Below are positions 1 through 11,957 of a stretch of 64,000 nucleotides of DNA, in pieces. Location: contig CM067576.1 of NCBI GenBank assembly GCA_034336665.1, positions 11,957,385 through 12,021,384 on the forward strand, written 5' to 3'. The position numbers and the translations under genes were made by a program. The notes under the pieces are model-generated. The model saw only the letters and a program-made list of their open reading frames with translations, searched no databases and was not told the DNA's origin. The first letter of the stretch is position 1; each line of letters starts with the position of its first letter. The stretch is from Luscinia megarhynchos (Eukaryota; Chordata; Aves; Passeriformes; Turdidae).

Positions 1-3000
1 AGGAAAAAATGTTTGGTTGGTTGTGGTTTTTTTTTGGTTTTTTTTTTAAAGTACAGAATGGAACCTCATCTTAAAGCAAACACAGCATTTGCAGTGAGAA
101 CATCAGAATGAGTATGATTTTTTTGTGAAGTGAACTTGTGAACATGTATCAGAGGCTGTGAAACCAAACCATTACAGAATTTGTAGAGACAACTGGTTTG
201 TTCTTTAGTAAGATTCTTCAATTTGGCTTCTGTGTGCCTGGAAAAACATAACTGGGCAACCAGAGCTCTAAAATGAGCAGCTGATTGAAAGGTCCCAAAC
301 TTCTAGTCTGGAAAATGTTGAGGAATTAATTTAGGGATTGACCTGGGAACGCTCAAGATTCACAACCATGATGAGGGCCCAAACCTCATTATCCAGATTA
401 TCTTGGATATTGTAATGGAGAGAGGGTTTGGATGGTAGAAAAATAATCTCTGACTGCAATAGGAACTTGCTACAATCTAGTAGTGTTGCTTTGAATTTTT
501 GTATCTTTGTATATAAAAGGAATTTGAACGTTGTACAGGTATTTTATTTATGCATAGCTACTGAATTACTGAGGTGAAGATTGTGCAAGATGTGCATCTG
601 ATTGCTGTTGTTGGCCCTTCTGTAAGAGCTGCCCTGCTGGTTGTGGGGGTGATGGGGTGTCAGACTCAATCCCAGTTTTGTGCATCAGAGGGGAGGGAGG
701 CTCCGAGCTGCAGGAATCAGGGGCTGGGCTTGCCAAGGATGGAGCACAAAGTGTGAAGAGACAAGTGGATTTACTTCTCCAGTCATTAGCTTGATCCAGT
801 CCAGGGAGGAGGGTGGGGGCTGACAACAGCATCCGGATGTTTTGGAAGAGCTGAGTGGTTGAACAGAATAATTATCAATTGAAATGTAGCAGAGGAAAAC
901 TGTGCTCTCCTGGCATGCTCCTGGGAATGTTGGTGCTTTAAGACATTGAAAAATCTGACTTAAATTCACTTGATTGTCTTTACAGAAGAATGAAAGATGA
1001 AGCAATTCAGAGGAATTATTGCAATGAGGCAGGATTTGCTCCAGTTGCTCCAAGCATCCCTGTTTGTAATAAGTGTGTACATTGTGTGACTCAGTCTTCA
1101 GCATCTACAAAATATGTGTTGAATTAAATTGTTATTAGAACATAGCAGGATATGTTTATGAGTAAAGCTCCCTTAATAGCTCATCTGAACTCACTTTCAT
1201 GATGTCTTATACCATTCTAGTCCAATTCATATTTCTATTCTCACTGAAATAATTCCTTCCACATCTGTTTTCTTAAAGCTACCACTGTAGCTGTATTGTT
1301 GTTAGCATGCTTTATCCTACAAATAATGCTAAAATAAATTAATAAATTGACAAGGCAGACATGATGTCAAGAGCTTTACCCAAGCTGTTACAGATACAAT
1401 TTCATGATTTCTTTTTAGTGGAATGATAATCAGCTTTGCTGCTGACACTTCAGAAGAGACCTGTATTCCTTAATGGAGTTTTCTTGGATGTTTTTAATTG
1501 ATTAGACTGTCTTATTTCAATGTGAAATGTCCAAGAGTAGTAGCTGGTCCTGTGGGAGAGATAGATGTGTTGAGTAGGATTCAAGATCTGCTTGGCCCCA
1601 CATACTACCCAAAATGCAGGAATTCTGCACAATAAGAATATTATGTAGAATTATTTCATCTGGGTATAGATACGTGTTGAAGTGAAATATAAATTAAATT
1701 TGCCTTCACGGTATTATTTTCCTCATATCTTAGACCCAAATGATTTCTTTTCCAAGAAATCTGTTTGGTTCCAAGAGTCCTTTTGAACACTGATGTGTTT
1801 GAAAGCTGACCAAGATTACATGTTAAGGTTTAGCTCTTTGTAGTTGAAACCCACTAGTGAGCCCATAATCAGCTGCCAAACTTTATAAAGGAAACATAAA
1901 ATATTATGTTGCCCACAAATACCAGCTGTAAACCACTAATGTCTGCATTAGTTCAGTAACTTCAGTCACAAAGTTTAAGTGACTAATGGGGTAACCTGTG
2001 GCAGTCTGCAGCTTTGCAGCAGTGTTAGACCTACTGTGAACAGGAGGAGGAAATTTTACATAGTTCATCACAGTTTTAGTCTGTTTTTCTTCAAATGGCA
2101 GATAAGCCTTGAGGCAGAGCATGTTGGAAAAGGCAAATGTTCAGGAAGGTAAACACTGTTTTTTAAAACAGACAGAGGCTGCAGTTATAGTTTGAGCAAA
2201 GTGAACTTCATGAGGAATGTTTCTCTTAAGGTTGGGGCATGGTGCAAGTAATTGGAATAACAGAAATGGAAACCTTTCACTGAGACACTAAACTTTGTAA
2301 GTGATTAATAGGATGATTGATATTGTGTATACAGGATAGGCTGTGCCAATCTGCATGAGTAGAGGAAAAAGCAATCTCAAGATACGTGTTGATCAAGGAA
2401 TGTTAAAGTCTTTCAGAACAGAGCACTGCAGATTTCCCCAGGGGAAGAATGTTGATCGTTCCTGGGGCTGAAAGCAGAGAGGAACTGTGCTTGTGTGGGA
2501 CTGGTGTCTCAGACTGGGTGTGGTGGAGAGGCTGCTCTGTGGATGGCAGGAGTGGTGGCTCTGCATGCACTTGTTGAAGCCAAGTAAAGCTGTGCTGGGA
2601 TCAAGCCTTACCAAAATACACAAAAACTGGGGCCACGGACACCGTGTCGCTCCATGTCCCTTGGCTGGCTCCTCTCAGCCTTGGGGGATTCCAACCAGCT
2701 TAATGCTGTGTTTTGCTAGAGCTTCTCTGAGATAAAGGGAAATCTTGTGATGGAATGCCATGAAAAGCAGATGGGGAACAACATGCAAGTCAAACACGAG
2801 CTATTTACTGTGTTGCTTACTCCGGATGTAATTCTTTCCAACATTTCTTGCAATCAGCTCACTGGCACACCAGTGAGTAGTTAATGATGCACCAGGGTAG
2901 AAGAACTGAACTGAGAACAGAAGAGGAAATTAAGCTGGAAAATCTGAAAGATGTAGGCAGTGATTCAAAGGTATTCTTGGGGAAAAGCCTGAGTCAATCA

Positions 3001-4173
3001 ATAGGATAAAGACAAATGGAAGAGAAGGGCTGGTATGGGCAGTGAAAGTGCCCTGTACAGGCTTTGTGGTTTCTTCCCTCTAGGGAACCTTTCAAAATAC
3101 ATAAGTCATATAGGGATACAGGCTGTCTTGTTCATATAGCTGAAACATTCCCCTCATTTCCTTATCTTTCTCCTTACTTTCTGTCTGTGTTTTCCTGACA
3201 GGAGAATGTTTCTTATATCACAGAAAAGTCTCACGCTAAGATGCAAGAACTAGATCCTATAGTTTGAAAAATCTGTTTATAATCCATTTTCTGATGCAAG
3301 GATTTTATTAGTATTATTTTGATGTCTGTCAATAACCATTAAAAGCAGATTCCAATATTCTTAAACACTTAATTCTGTGCTCTAGTGCATCACATACTGC
3401 TTCAGTCCAGTTAAGGTCTTGCTTATATGTTAGGCTCATTGAAAGATTGATGTCAAATGTTTGAAAATGTTATGCCAAAAATATTGTACATTTTGTGTCT
3501 ACATGCCATATTTTTGATGGTGTGGAGACCAGAAAGGAAGACCAGATGTTTGTCTTGTCCCTGTTGGATAGCACTAGGCCAGGGAGAACAGTGTGAACAG
3601 GACTGAAAACCATGAAATACCTAGGGCCAAATAACAGGACGTGCTCAGCTGGCAGAACTTTAGGGGTTCTTGGCAAAGGCAGGTCTAGTGAGGAGAAAAT
3701 GGCAAAACAGGTCCTATGGCACCAGTGAATATTTCAGTCATCTGGGGAGCAGCACGTTAAGGAGTCACTGAACTAAGTTGTCCTCTTTTCAGGCTCTGTC
3801 TGGCCAAAGTTTCTGCAGCAGATTTGACTCACTTGGGTTTACAATAATAAATTTGGGGCCCTGTACTCTGGTTTCAGTTCTTGTGCTAATTGAGTCTTGG
3901 ATATACAGAATTGTAGTCCAAGGGGGAAAAAAGCATGTAGTGAGCACTGACACTGGAACTAAAAATGGGAGAAACTTCATCTGTGAGAACAATATGGAGG
4001 AGGAGGAAGCAAAATGCATCAGGATCAATGACTGCTTTTTGAGATTTTAAAGCAAATGTTTGTTTGTACAGTTTGACCAGCTGGTGGGTGCTCCAGTAAT
4101 GCAGAACTGTCTGCTAATGGAATTGTGGGTGTCAGTTATAATGTCTGAATGCTGCTTTCTTTGTCCTCTGCAG
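1..4173 (+). other. SLIT3: SLIT3 intron (intron 1 by analogy), 3' part
   Basis: This is non-coding sequence upstream of the first recognisable exon. It ends in a normal acceptor, with a pyrimidine-rich tract at about 4151-4170 followed by CAG at 4171-4173. The first 50 bases are a T/G-rich simple stretch. I see no exon: the small ORFs here (at most 139 codons, e.g. 685-1104 on -) have no recognisable motif and overlap on both strands, as expected by chance. The LRRNT and signal-peptide exon of SLIT3 is not in the window. The intron number is inferred from the human gene structure. Confidence 0.85.
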
Positions 4174-4245
4174 GGATCTAGAAAAAAATAACATCACCAG
4201 AATCACAAAGACTGATTTCGCGGGGCTGAAGAATCTTCGTGTCTT
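4174..4245 (+). CDS. SLIT3: SLIT3 exon encoding first leucine-rich repeat of domain D1 (exon 2 by analogy)
   Basis: This 72-bp internal exon encodes one LRR. Starting on the last base of a split Leu codon, it reads [12 protein letters not shown], then [11 protein letters not shown], and ends on the first two bases of another Leu codon. The acceptor is CTCTGCAG and the donor GTGAGT, so both flanking introns are phase 2. The LxLxxNxI core and the FxxLxxLxxL half of an extracellular LRR are intact. SLIT3 is a secreted glycoprotein that signals through ROBO receptors; in the family the second LRR domain makes the main ROBO contact, so this repeat lies in the N-terminal D1 domain. [10 protein letters not shown] favours SLIT3 over the SLIT1 and SLIT2 sequences I recall. 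Compared with my memory of human SLIT3, changes are conservative (D to E, R to K) apart from M to T before DFAG. Exon skipping would keep the frame. Confidence 0.93.
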
Positions 4246-6846
4246 GTGAGTACAACACAAAACTTGTCTGGTTTTTACAGGACTATTTCAGAGTGCTACT
4301 ACTTAGAAGTTCCATAATCCCAGAGATCAAATTCTAGTAATTTTGGCACATTATTCAATTGTTGGTATTATTTTAAACTAGGCAACCTGAACAGTTTGTC
4401 ATGTGAGACAGTAATTTTTAGCTCTACACTGAAGTGACTGTAGTTTCAGAGCTGTTCAGTTGCTTCTTACTAGCTTTGAATAAGTCATGTGGCAAAGACT
4501 TTGGTCTGCTTTACAATCATGCATACATAAATTATCTTGAGGCACTAGCAAATATGACTTTCAGATTTTGGCCACTCTAAGGTACAGTGCCATGATCAGC
4601 ATTTTGCATAGTATTAGGCAGAAGTTGATCAAGGCTAGCTGTAGAACTTGAACACAAGGAAACTTGAGTGTTTTGGTCTAGTACACAGTCATAAATACAA
4701 AGATTTCAGGTGATGCTGTCTCATGATCTCAGTATCTGTCAAGAGTTTAACCATCCCTGTAGATAGGCCTTGAACAAAGTCAGAAGACTTTGTCATTCCT
4801 GGTTTCCTGTTTTCTCTACATGAATCTCAAACAACACCACTAGGTTAATGATGAAAAGTTTTCCTCTGAGTGTTTTCTAAAGCCCTTAAAGCTGCAACTG
4901 TTGAATTGCTACAGTTCTTTAGTGAAAATTCAAGTAATATCTAAGTCCTGCTAAGGAAAAGATGAGTCTGCTCCTGCTACCTTAACAGTTGTGAACAAGT
5001 TCTCACACACTAAGGAAACACGTCCAATCCGTGGAAAGACTTTTTGTTCTTGTGGTGTTTCTCTCATCTCTAGCAGAGGAGTTGTTTAGATTTTGTTGGC
5101 TCCCATCCCAACTGTCAATACCATTTTGGGAGTCTATTAAAATATATGTTCTATACTATATTAATGCCAGTAGTTGTTTCAGTTTGGTTGGGTTTTCATA
5201 GTTCCAGATATTGCCTAAGGCTGCTGCAATCTTTTATGCCTTCAGGAAGAACCAAAATGTACAACTGCCATCTTTACATGGAGCTTTTTGTCCATTTTGT
5301 GTTCATTCCAGGTTTATGTAACTCATTTGCTCAGACTTTGAGTAGCGTGGTGTCTGCCACAAAAGTCATTGGGATAAAACATCCTTCAGACTTTTCTTTG
5401 GTTAATCTTATGGTATCTTCATAAATCTGTTACTAAACCCGTATTTTTCCTTTTTGTCCTCTCTTCCTGTTTGCTGGGGGATATAGTGAGAACACAGAAA
5501 TCCCAATGATTTCCCAGAAATCCCAGCCTGTCCCAGTGTTCCTAGAAAGGTAGCCTAGTCCTTTTTGCACACATCAGCATGAGAACTAGGAACAAGTGAT
5601 CTGGAAACCCATAGCCCTGGACAGTCAGAAAAAAATCCTCCAGTCTCAAGCAAACACCACACATTCGAAATGCTCCTCTGTGCTATTTTTCCTTTTGTCC
5701 CTTACAGCTTCATCCTTTTCCCTTTTCCTCACACAGTATTTCCTCCCTGGCCTTTAACAACATGACTCTCTCATTCACGTGCTTGAGTTTTGTAGTTTTA
5801 TATTTCCCCTTTCTTGGTGTTATCTGTGGATACTCTCCTGCTGTCTGTGCCCTCAGCTCCTATCCAGTCAAAGAGCTCTGAGCATCTTCAGAGCACTGAG
5901 GGTAGGAGTGGCTGCTGAACAGGCAAGAATTGTGTTTTTCCCTGGTCTTCACTGGGTCCAGACTGCTCAGAGGTGTTTGCACAGAGTGTTCAGAGGTGTT
6001 CAGTCTCTGCAGGAGTGCTCTGGCAGAAGCAGGAATGGGTGTGTGCTGGAGAGAGGGAAAAGGTCACCTCACATGGGGCTCTTGGAATCTTTCTTCCTTG
6101 GCTTCCACTTCACCTATGAAGACCATTTCTGCTGTGGCAGAAATCTTGGCATTTATGAATGGCAATCATGCCCTGCACACTGTAAATCAGAGAGAAGTCA
6201 GCCTCCTTTGCTTGTAACTTATCCCAGAGTTGGTGTCAGGTGAGAGAAAAGCAGGATCAGCCACAGTGGAAAGCTGGACCTGGCCCAGGTGTTTGTGCAC
6301 CCTGTTGTACAGTGGGGCTGTAGATTTGTCACATAGCTGCTGCTCCTGAGGGAGTGGAACCCCTTTGGAGCACTTACAGAGCATTTGTATCATACAAATA
6401 CATACGTACAAATATGTGTTTGTATTTGAAATCAGTGTAGAGCAGAGTCTGGACCAAAAAAAAAAATACATTGCCATTGAGTGGGTTCCTATTGTGGGCT
6501 GTGGAAGTCAGTTATCTCAATTTTGGCACACAAATACCCTATAAAGATTAGGAATGTCCCAGGAATGTCACTGCCAGCCTCCAGACAGCCACCTTTCTGA
6601 GCAAAATGTGGTTACAGAAGTTGAGGAACAAAAACATTTACCAAACGTGGAGGTCAGGAGGAAAATTTGGAGTCAATTTCCTGTTAGTGACCAAGAGAAA
6701 CAGTGCTCCTCTGCCCCAATTAGTTTAATCATCTCCAGTTAAAACTGGTATTGGTACTTAGGTGAAAAGCATTTTGATAATGTTTAAGGGGAAGTGGGAA
6801 TGCTTTTATATTTTGTTAAAACTAACTGGTATTTCTGGAATTGCAG
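4246..6846 (+). other. SLIT3: SLIT3 intron 2 (by analogy), complete, 2601 bp
   Basis: This complete phase-2 intron starts with GTGAGT and ends in TTGCAG. A good branch-point candidate, CTAAC at 6822-6826, sits about 20 bases before the acceptor; the pyrimidine tract is weak (TATTTCTGGAATTGCAG). Apart from a short degenerate tandem repeat at 5495-5534 I see nothing specific in it. The ORF at 5779-6243 (+, 154 codons) lies inside it but has no recognisable domain, has an overlapping ORF in another frame, and is treated as chance. Confidence 0.9.
5495..5534. repeat. Degenerate tandem repeat, two 20-bp units
   Basis: CAGAAATCCCA occurs at 5495-5505 and again at 5515-5525, exactly 20 bases apart. 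The remainder of each unit is C/T-rich and only partly alike. A weaker third unit may follow (CAGTGTTCC). It looks like a small decayed minisatellite. Confidence 0.6.
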
Positions 6847-6918
6847 ACACTTGGAAGAAAATCAGATCAGTGTGATAGAACGTGGAGCTTTTCAGGACCT
6901 GAAACAACTTGAACGGCT
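6847..6918 (+). CDS. SLIT3: SLIT3 exon encoding second leucine-rich repeat of domain D1 (exon 3 by analogy)
   Basis: This 72-bp internal exon is one LRR. After the split Leu codon it reads [16 protein letters not shown], then DLKQLER, and ends on the first two bases of a Leu codon. The acceptor is ATTGCAG and the donor GTAAGT, both phase 2. [12 protein letters not shown] is a strong Slit signature. DLKQLERL separates it from SLIT1 (which I recall as DMKELERL) and SLIT2 (DLKELERL). The Asn of the LxxN ladder and the Phe and Leu core residues are all present, so the repeat should fold. It follows the 4174-4245 exon in frame with no lost bases. Confidence 0.94.
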
Positions 6919-7559
6919 GTAAGTATCTGTATTTATACCCATGGAAAAGCTACAGACTTTGTACCTCACTGTTAATGACCCATAATATGTAATGATAACG
7001 AAATTAACTTTCTTTGAGAAAGAGAGAGATGAGTACTTGCCTAAATTAAAGTATGCTCTTAAACACAGCTGAATTTATATTACATGATAGCTAATACTTG
7101 AAATAAAGTGTAGAGTGGCTGCCAAGAAAATAGAACTGGCAGTAAAATCAGAGTCTCAATAGCATCATCAAAAGGATATTATCTGGGCAAGTCTTAAAAC
7201 TGGTATGTAGGGGAAAGCTTTTTTTTTTTAAATAATAATTTAATATTATTGTATATTTCTGTATTTTATATATGTCTATGCTGATGGAAATTGCAGTTTT
7301 CTCCTTTGAGAACCACAGTATTTGTAAAACTGCCTTTATATTATATTTTCTGATTAGCTGCATTTGCTCTGAAGTAGCATAATGGCAGTGATAGCACTGG
7401 ATCCCAGGGTATCATGGAAGACTTAGTGGAAGACTCTGCTTTTGATAGCAATTAAGTTAATTTATTTTCTTTTTGGGAGAAAGTGAATAGAAGAAGTCTC
7501 TTAATCTGGAATCAGTTTATAGGAAAGTCCTGGCCCTGCAGGAGTATAAACTGAAATAT

Positions 7560-8100
7560 TAAAAAGGTCAAAGTTAATTGTGCAACCAATTGCTCTTAGC
7601 TGTGTGTGCGCCTTGTCATCATCATTAATTCTGTCTGCTTATGGTGGGAGCAGGACAAAACCTCTGTAAAACTGAAATGCCTTGGAGAATTATTATTTGT
7701 TAGAGGTGGGTGACCAGAACAATATCACAAGCTGGTTTGGAATGCAGGCTTTTTATGCTTGATTGGTAACTGTTATCTGCAAGGCATTTCTTGTAGGACT
7801 TGTTATTTTCCCATTGATATTTTCTAAAGCAGCTTTCAAGAGTTAAGTGCCCACTAGCAATTATTCAAGAGAAGTCTGGTGTATTGAGCTAATGCTGTAC
7901 TAAAGCTGTTTCAGATGATCTCAGGATTAGATTTGCATTTGAGTTGTTTAATGAGGGCACCGAGCATTTAAAATTAATTTACCCAGTACTTTTGTCATGA
8001 GTCAGAAAAAGCTCCATCTATGGCAGTGAGGGAGATGAGTTTTATATTCTGATTATAGCAGATTTTCACCTATATTCAATTAGAAAGTACTTCCAGGTGC
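7560..8100. promoter_or_regulatory. Candidate conserved intronic regulatory segment
   Basis: This stretch near the start of intron 3 has no simple repeats. It has many motifs typical of developmental enhancers: a perfect octamer ATTTGCAT near 7930, several ATTA/TAAT homeodomain-type cores, and an AP-1/MAF-like TGAGTCA near 8000. It resembles the balanced, non-repetitive composition of vertebrate conserved non-coding elements, and introns of SLIT genes are known to be rich in these. This is inference from composition and motifs only; conservation has not been tested. Confidence 0.3.
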
Positions 8101-8290
8101 AGAGTTTTTCCATAGCTGATTTATTTAAAAAACCAAACCTCTAGCTTAATTTTCTAAAATTAAACATACCCTGACATTGTAGAATATTTTTTCCGCATTG
8201 TATGTCATCTTGAAGAGCCAGTATCCTAATCACCAAGTCCTAGTTTTAATCTCATTTTATATACATTTGTATACATATATAAATAGATCG

Positions 8291-8364
8291 TTCTCATACC
8301 TATATTTAGATAAAGATTCATATAGTTTTCTCATATCTATATTTAGATAAAGTTTCAGGTAATT
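8291..8364. repeat. Imperfect tandem duplication, period 37 bp
   Basis: Two adjacent copies begin at 8291 and 8328. Both contain TTCTCAT, then A/T, CTATATTTAGATAAAG and TTC. The copies differ at a few positions and the similarity fades after about 30 bases. It looks like a local replication-slippage duplication in AT-rich intron. Confidence 0.75.
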
Positions 8365-8761
8365 AATTTTTGAAAGAGTTTTGAGAAACTTCCAGGAGAA
8401 GAGCTGGCTATTGGTAGGCAGAACCCAAATTCAAGTGTCATCTGTGTTTATTGTTTCTGCAGAGCTTGCTCTGCCAAGAACTGAAAACAATATATATTGT
8501 GAAAGCAGAAGGCAGGAAATATGATACCTTTAATAGTGTCTCTTTAAGTCTGTGATGTTTGAAAGTTTCAACTTGTTTTTTCTTCCCTGTTCAAACTCTC
8601 AACTTGGCCTGTTAACCATACTGCATCTCTGCTTCTCTTTTAGGATTGCCTGTCATTAAAATATTTCCTAAATTAATGTAGTATAAAAGGGAGGTCTGGA
8701 AACTTGCAGCTTTTTGGTATTTTAGTTTAAATCACTTTTAGGACAAATCTGTAAATCTGGA

Positions 8762-8781
8762 TTTTTTTTTTTTTTTTTTTT
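8762..8781. repeat. Poly(T) run, 20 bp
   Basis: This is an uninterrupted run of about 20 T. No target-site duplication or retrotransposed body is obvious beside it, so it may be a simple microsatellite rather than a retroposon tail. Confidence 0.85.
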
Positions 8782-9411
8782 GCTATGAGTCAGTAGGCTT
8801 TGGAGAATGGACCATGGAAAGTTTGGCGTAGCTTACAAAAGCTAAATTGCAACATTTTAGGTAATATTAAAGCTATTTTATTAAGTATTGTCAAACATTG
8901 CAAAATGTTAATGAAGAAGGTATGTTGGTTGCATTTAAAAAAAAACTGGCTTTTTTCCATTTAATTTCTTTCAAATAAATAAAAATCACTTACGTTGCTT
9001 CAATTTTTGGAATAATGTTCTTTTTTGATCTATTGAAGTGGATGCAAAAGTAATCATTAACTTATTTTTAAACAACGCAGCTGCACTGGGTCAAACTTTA
9101 AAGAACAGGAATAATTTCTGTTCCTGGCAAAATACCACATAAAAAGGTTTTCATTCAAAGTAACAGTGGAACTATGTTCTACTCCTCTCATGGTAAGCAT
9201 CCCAAGGGCTTAAGCTCAGGTGAATGCTGGAGCTCACTTTATTTTCACTTGTATGGACACTGAAGCAGTTCCATCATTATTATCTGAGCAAATTAGCAAA
9301 ATTTTGTTTGTTATTTAAAGTAAACTTTAAATAAAATGTCTTTAGAGCTGATACCCACTGCTGCCAAACATGCCAAGGGGGAAGCCCTTCAGTTATTTGG
9401 ATTTACTGTAA

Positions 9412-9433
9412 TTTTTTTTTTTTTTTTTTTTTT
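9412..9433. repeat. Poly(T) run, about 22 bp
   Basis: This is an uninterrupted T run in intron 3. As a reverse-strand poly(A) it could be a retroposon tail. A processed copy would then lie to the right on the - strand, where 9443-9742 is open (99 codons), but that ORF has no recognised similarity and I saw no flanking duplication. Confidence 0.85.
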
Positions 9434-11694
9434 GGTGAGACATTAATGCTTAAAGTAAAGGAAAACATTGTCAGAATTGAATATTGGCTCTGTAAAATTT
9501 GGCCACATCAGTTGAAGAAAGAACACCATACAAAGTATCTTAAAGTGACAGACAGCACAAAGCTGAGAAATGAATTGTTGTGGAAGGTAGAAGCCACTTC
9601 TTATTTTGGCACATTTGTACTCTGCACGTGGAAAATGCAGGAATCTAACCTGTTGTCTCATAGCAAAATTCCACTTGTTCAGTGTAAGTTCTGCTGAATC
9701 CTCAGATTCAGAATCCTGAGAAAGACCAGTGGTACTCACCACAGTGGAAAAGCCAAAATGTTTCCAGTGCTTTTATTGCAGCAAGGTTGTGTAGCTTTAT
9801 TCTAGAACATGAAGATTAGTGGTGAGGTAGCTGACCCCTATTTTTGATTTTAGCATTTCAGTTTTATACTTTGCTATTAACAGCGTGTAGGATTTTAACA
9901 TAAACGATTATGAAATTTCACGTGCCAAGAGGATCAAGAGGCGAATTGGTGGGTCTGAAAGATGAACTGACATTTCTTCCAGAGCCAGATGTATGTCACA
10001 CATTCATGTGAAAAATGAGGCAGGATATAAGACACCAACAGATCCTGACTTTTCCACGGCCAACTGCCAGAAATTGTCACGTAGCTCTGTAATCTTCAAA
10101 AGAATGGACTTTGGCTGATGGCTGCTTCTTTCTACTCAAATTAGTGTCTTTAGCAAGCATAAAAGGTCTCAACATCTGAAAACACTAAAACTGTGTTTTT
10201 GTTGTTTATGGGAGGGGGGGGAAAATGTATAAGCCTGGCCAAATCAAATCTTCTCAAAGTTGGGAAAAATAATTAGCTCTAAGAAAATAGCAAAAAGCTA
10301 GAATCCAGATTTTAACCCTGGTATGGTTTTGGTTTGGTGTATGTGAAGACAGAGGTCAAAATGGAAATGACATTTGATTTTTAACTGCAGTGATGCTACT
10401 GTGCATTGAGTCTTTGGAAGCAGCTTTCCAAATGCTGGATTGAGGTATTAAAGTGTATTTATTTGGCACAGTGTGCTGAAAAATTGCTGTTAGTGACCAA
10501 AGATGCTAAGGAAAAGAATAAATTGTTATGTGATGCTTCACAATCTGGATTTCATAAATTGAGATTGAACAGACTTTAAATAAATCATGTAATACAAAAA
10601 GCATCTTCCACAATTACCATGCTGAGTGGAGAGATTGGTAGGTGCTTCAGAGTAGCTGGGAAAGTAATAAAAGCATTGGGCAGTTCTTTGCTGCTGTGAA
10701 CAAAAGGCAATCCTTGGCAGCATGCACCAGTCCAGAGTGGTTACACAAGGCTTGCAGTTTGGGTGTTTCTGCTGGAGCTGCAGCCACTGCACATTTCAGA
10801 GGCCACATGGGTCTGTAAAGATGTCACACAGTTCAGATGAAACCTTTCAGAAGAAAAAGCCTTCTTGTTTCCAGTCCCCATTTTCCTGTGACATGGTGGG
10901 TAGCACATCCCACTGGAAATCTGTGCTCATGGAATGCTTGTCTGGAAATGCAGGAGAACAAAGGCACCTTAAACTGGATTTAGGGTTGTGACTGGGTATT
11001 TAATCAGTTTTATCAGTTGCCTATTTTCCTCTTGCTGCTCCAGCTACCAGAGGTGAGTTGGTTTAGTACCAGGTTTGCTGCCAAGGGCTGCTGGAGGCGT
11101 CTCTTTACACATTGGACTGGTGGATTTCTCTGCTTTCACACCAAAGACAGCAGCATCCCCCTGGTTCCTGAGGACTTGTGTGTGGGATGTGTCAAAACCT
11201 GAGCTGCACTTTCCTGCTGGGCAGAATTCCTGCTTTAGCAGCTGCCTTCATGAGGAAAAAACCAGTCCTGTGGTGTCTAATCCCAGGTCACAGTCTGGGT
11301 GTCAGTGATGCCATCTCTTGTACATAGGGGAAATCATTTTCTATCAGAGGCCACTTGTAAACTGACCCACTCTGTGGGAGCAGGCAAAGAATAAACAAAA
11401 CTGAAATTCCCTTTATGACACATGGAGGTGTGTTCTGGTCTCCTGGTTAGAAGGATAGATCAGTACTCAGTTCTTCAATATGAAGCTCCTTGTAGCATTG
11501 GCTGATGCCTGCAAACTTAACTAATATTTATTCATATTGGTTAATATTTACTTAATATTGTTCATAACATTTTCCCCACATTCTCTGAGAAATTATTTCA
11601 GTCATAAAAGAAAGGAGTCCTGTAACCAATATCTGACAAAGTAGTCCCTCTTACCTTGAATTTTTTAGCAAATTTAGCATTGCTTTTCAAATGA

Positions 11695-11711
11695 GTGTGT
11701 GTGTGTGTGTG
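11695..11711. repeat. (GT)n microsatellite
   Basis: Alternating GT runs for about 17 bases. It is short and probably of low polymorphism. A shorter GT stretch occurs near 12997. Confidence 0.85.
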
Positions 11712-11939
11712 ACTGTTTACATTGTGAGAAGTCTAACATGACAAGCCAGAATATTTTGGGTGGGAATATTTGAAGGAGTGTTATTGGTTTTATTCTTGGA
11801 TGCTGATGGGACAATCATGGAGAATGGAGCACTTGGTCCTGCAGAATTTTTCTAGGGTTGAGTCCCTTCCAGTTTATACTCTCATGTCTGGGATTTGTTC
11901 AGGGCTTCTCTTTCAAACAACATCTCTGAAAAATACACG

Positions 11940-11957
11940 ATAAATTCATGAATTTAT
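11940..11957. repeat. 18-bp perfect palindrome
   Basis: ATAAATTCATGAATTTAT reads the same on both strands with no spacer. It is AT-rich, so chance is possible, but the length is more than expected for a typical site. It has homeodomain-like AATT and TAAAT cores. No function is assigned. Confidence 0.7.

Noticed and set aside
685..1104. 139-codon ORF on - upstream of the first exon
   Set aside because: There is no domain and no supporting signals. It lies antisense in an intron.
5779..6243. 154-codon ORF on + in intron 2
   Set aside because: There is no recognisable motif, and overlapping ORFs in other frames point to chance or a decayed repeat.
11522..11561. Two AT-rich 20-bp units (TAATATTTA...)
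   Set aside because: Only about 14 of 20 positions agree, which is expected in such AT-rich DNA.
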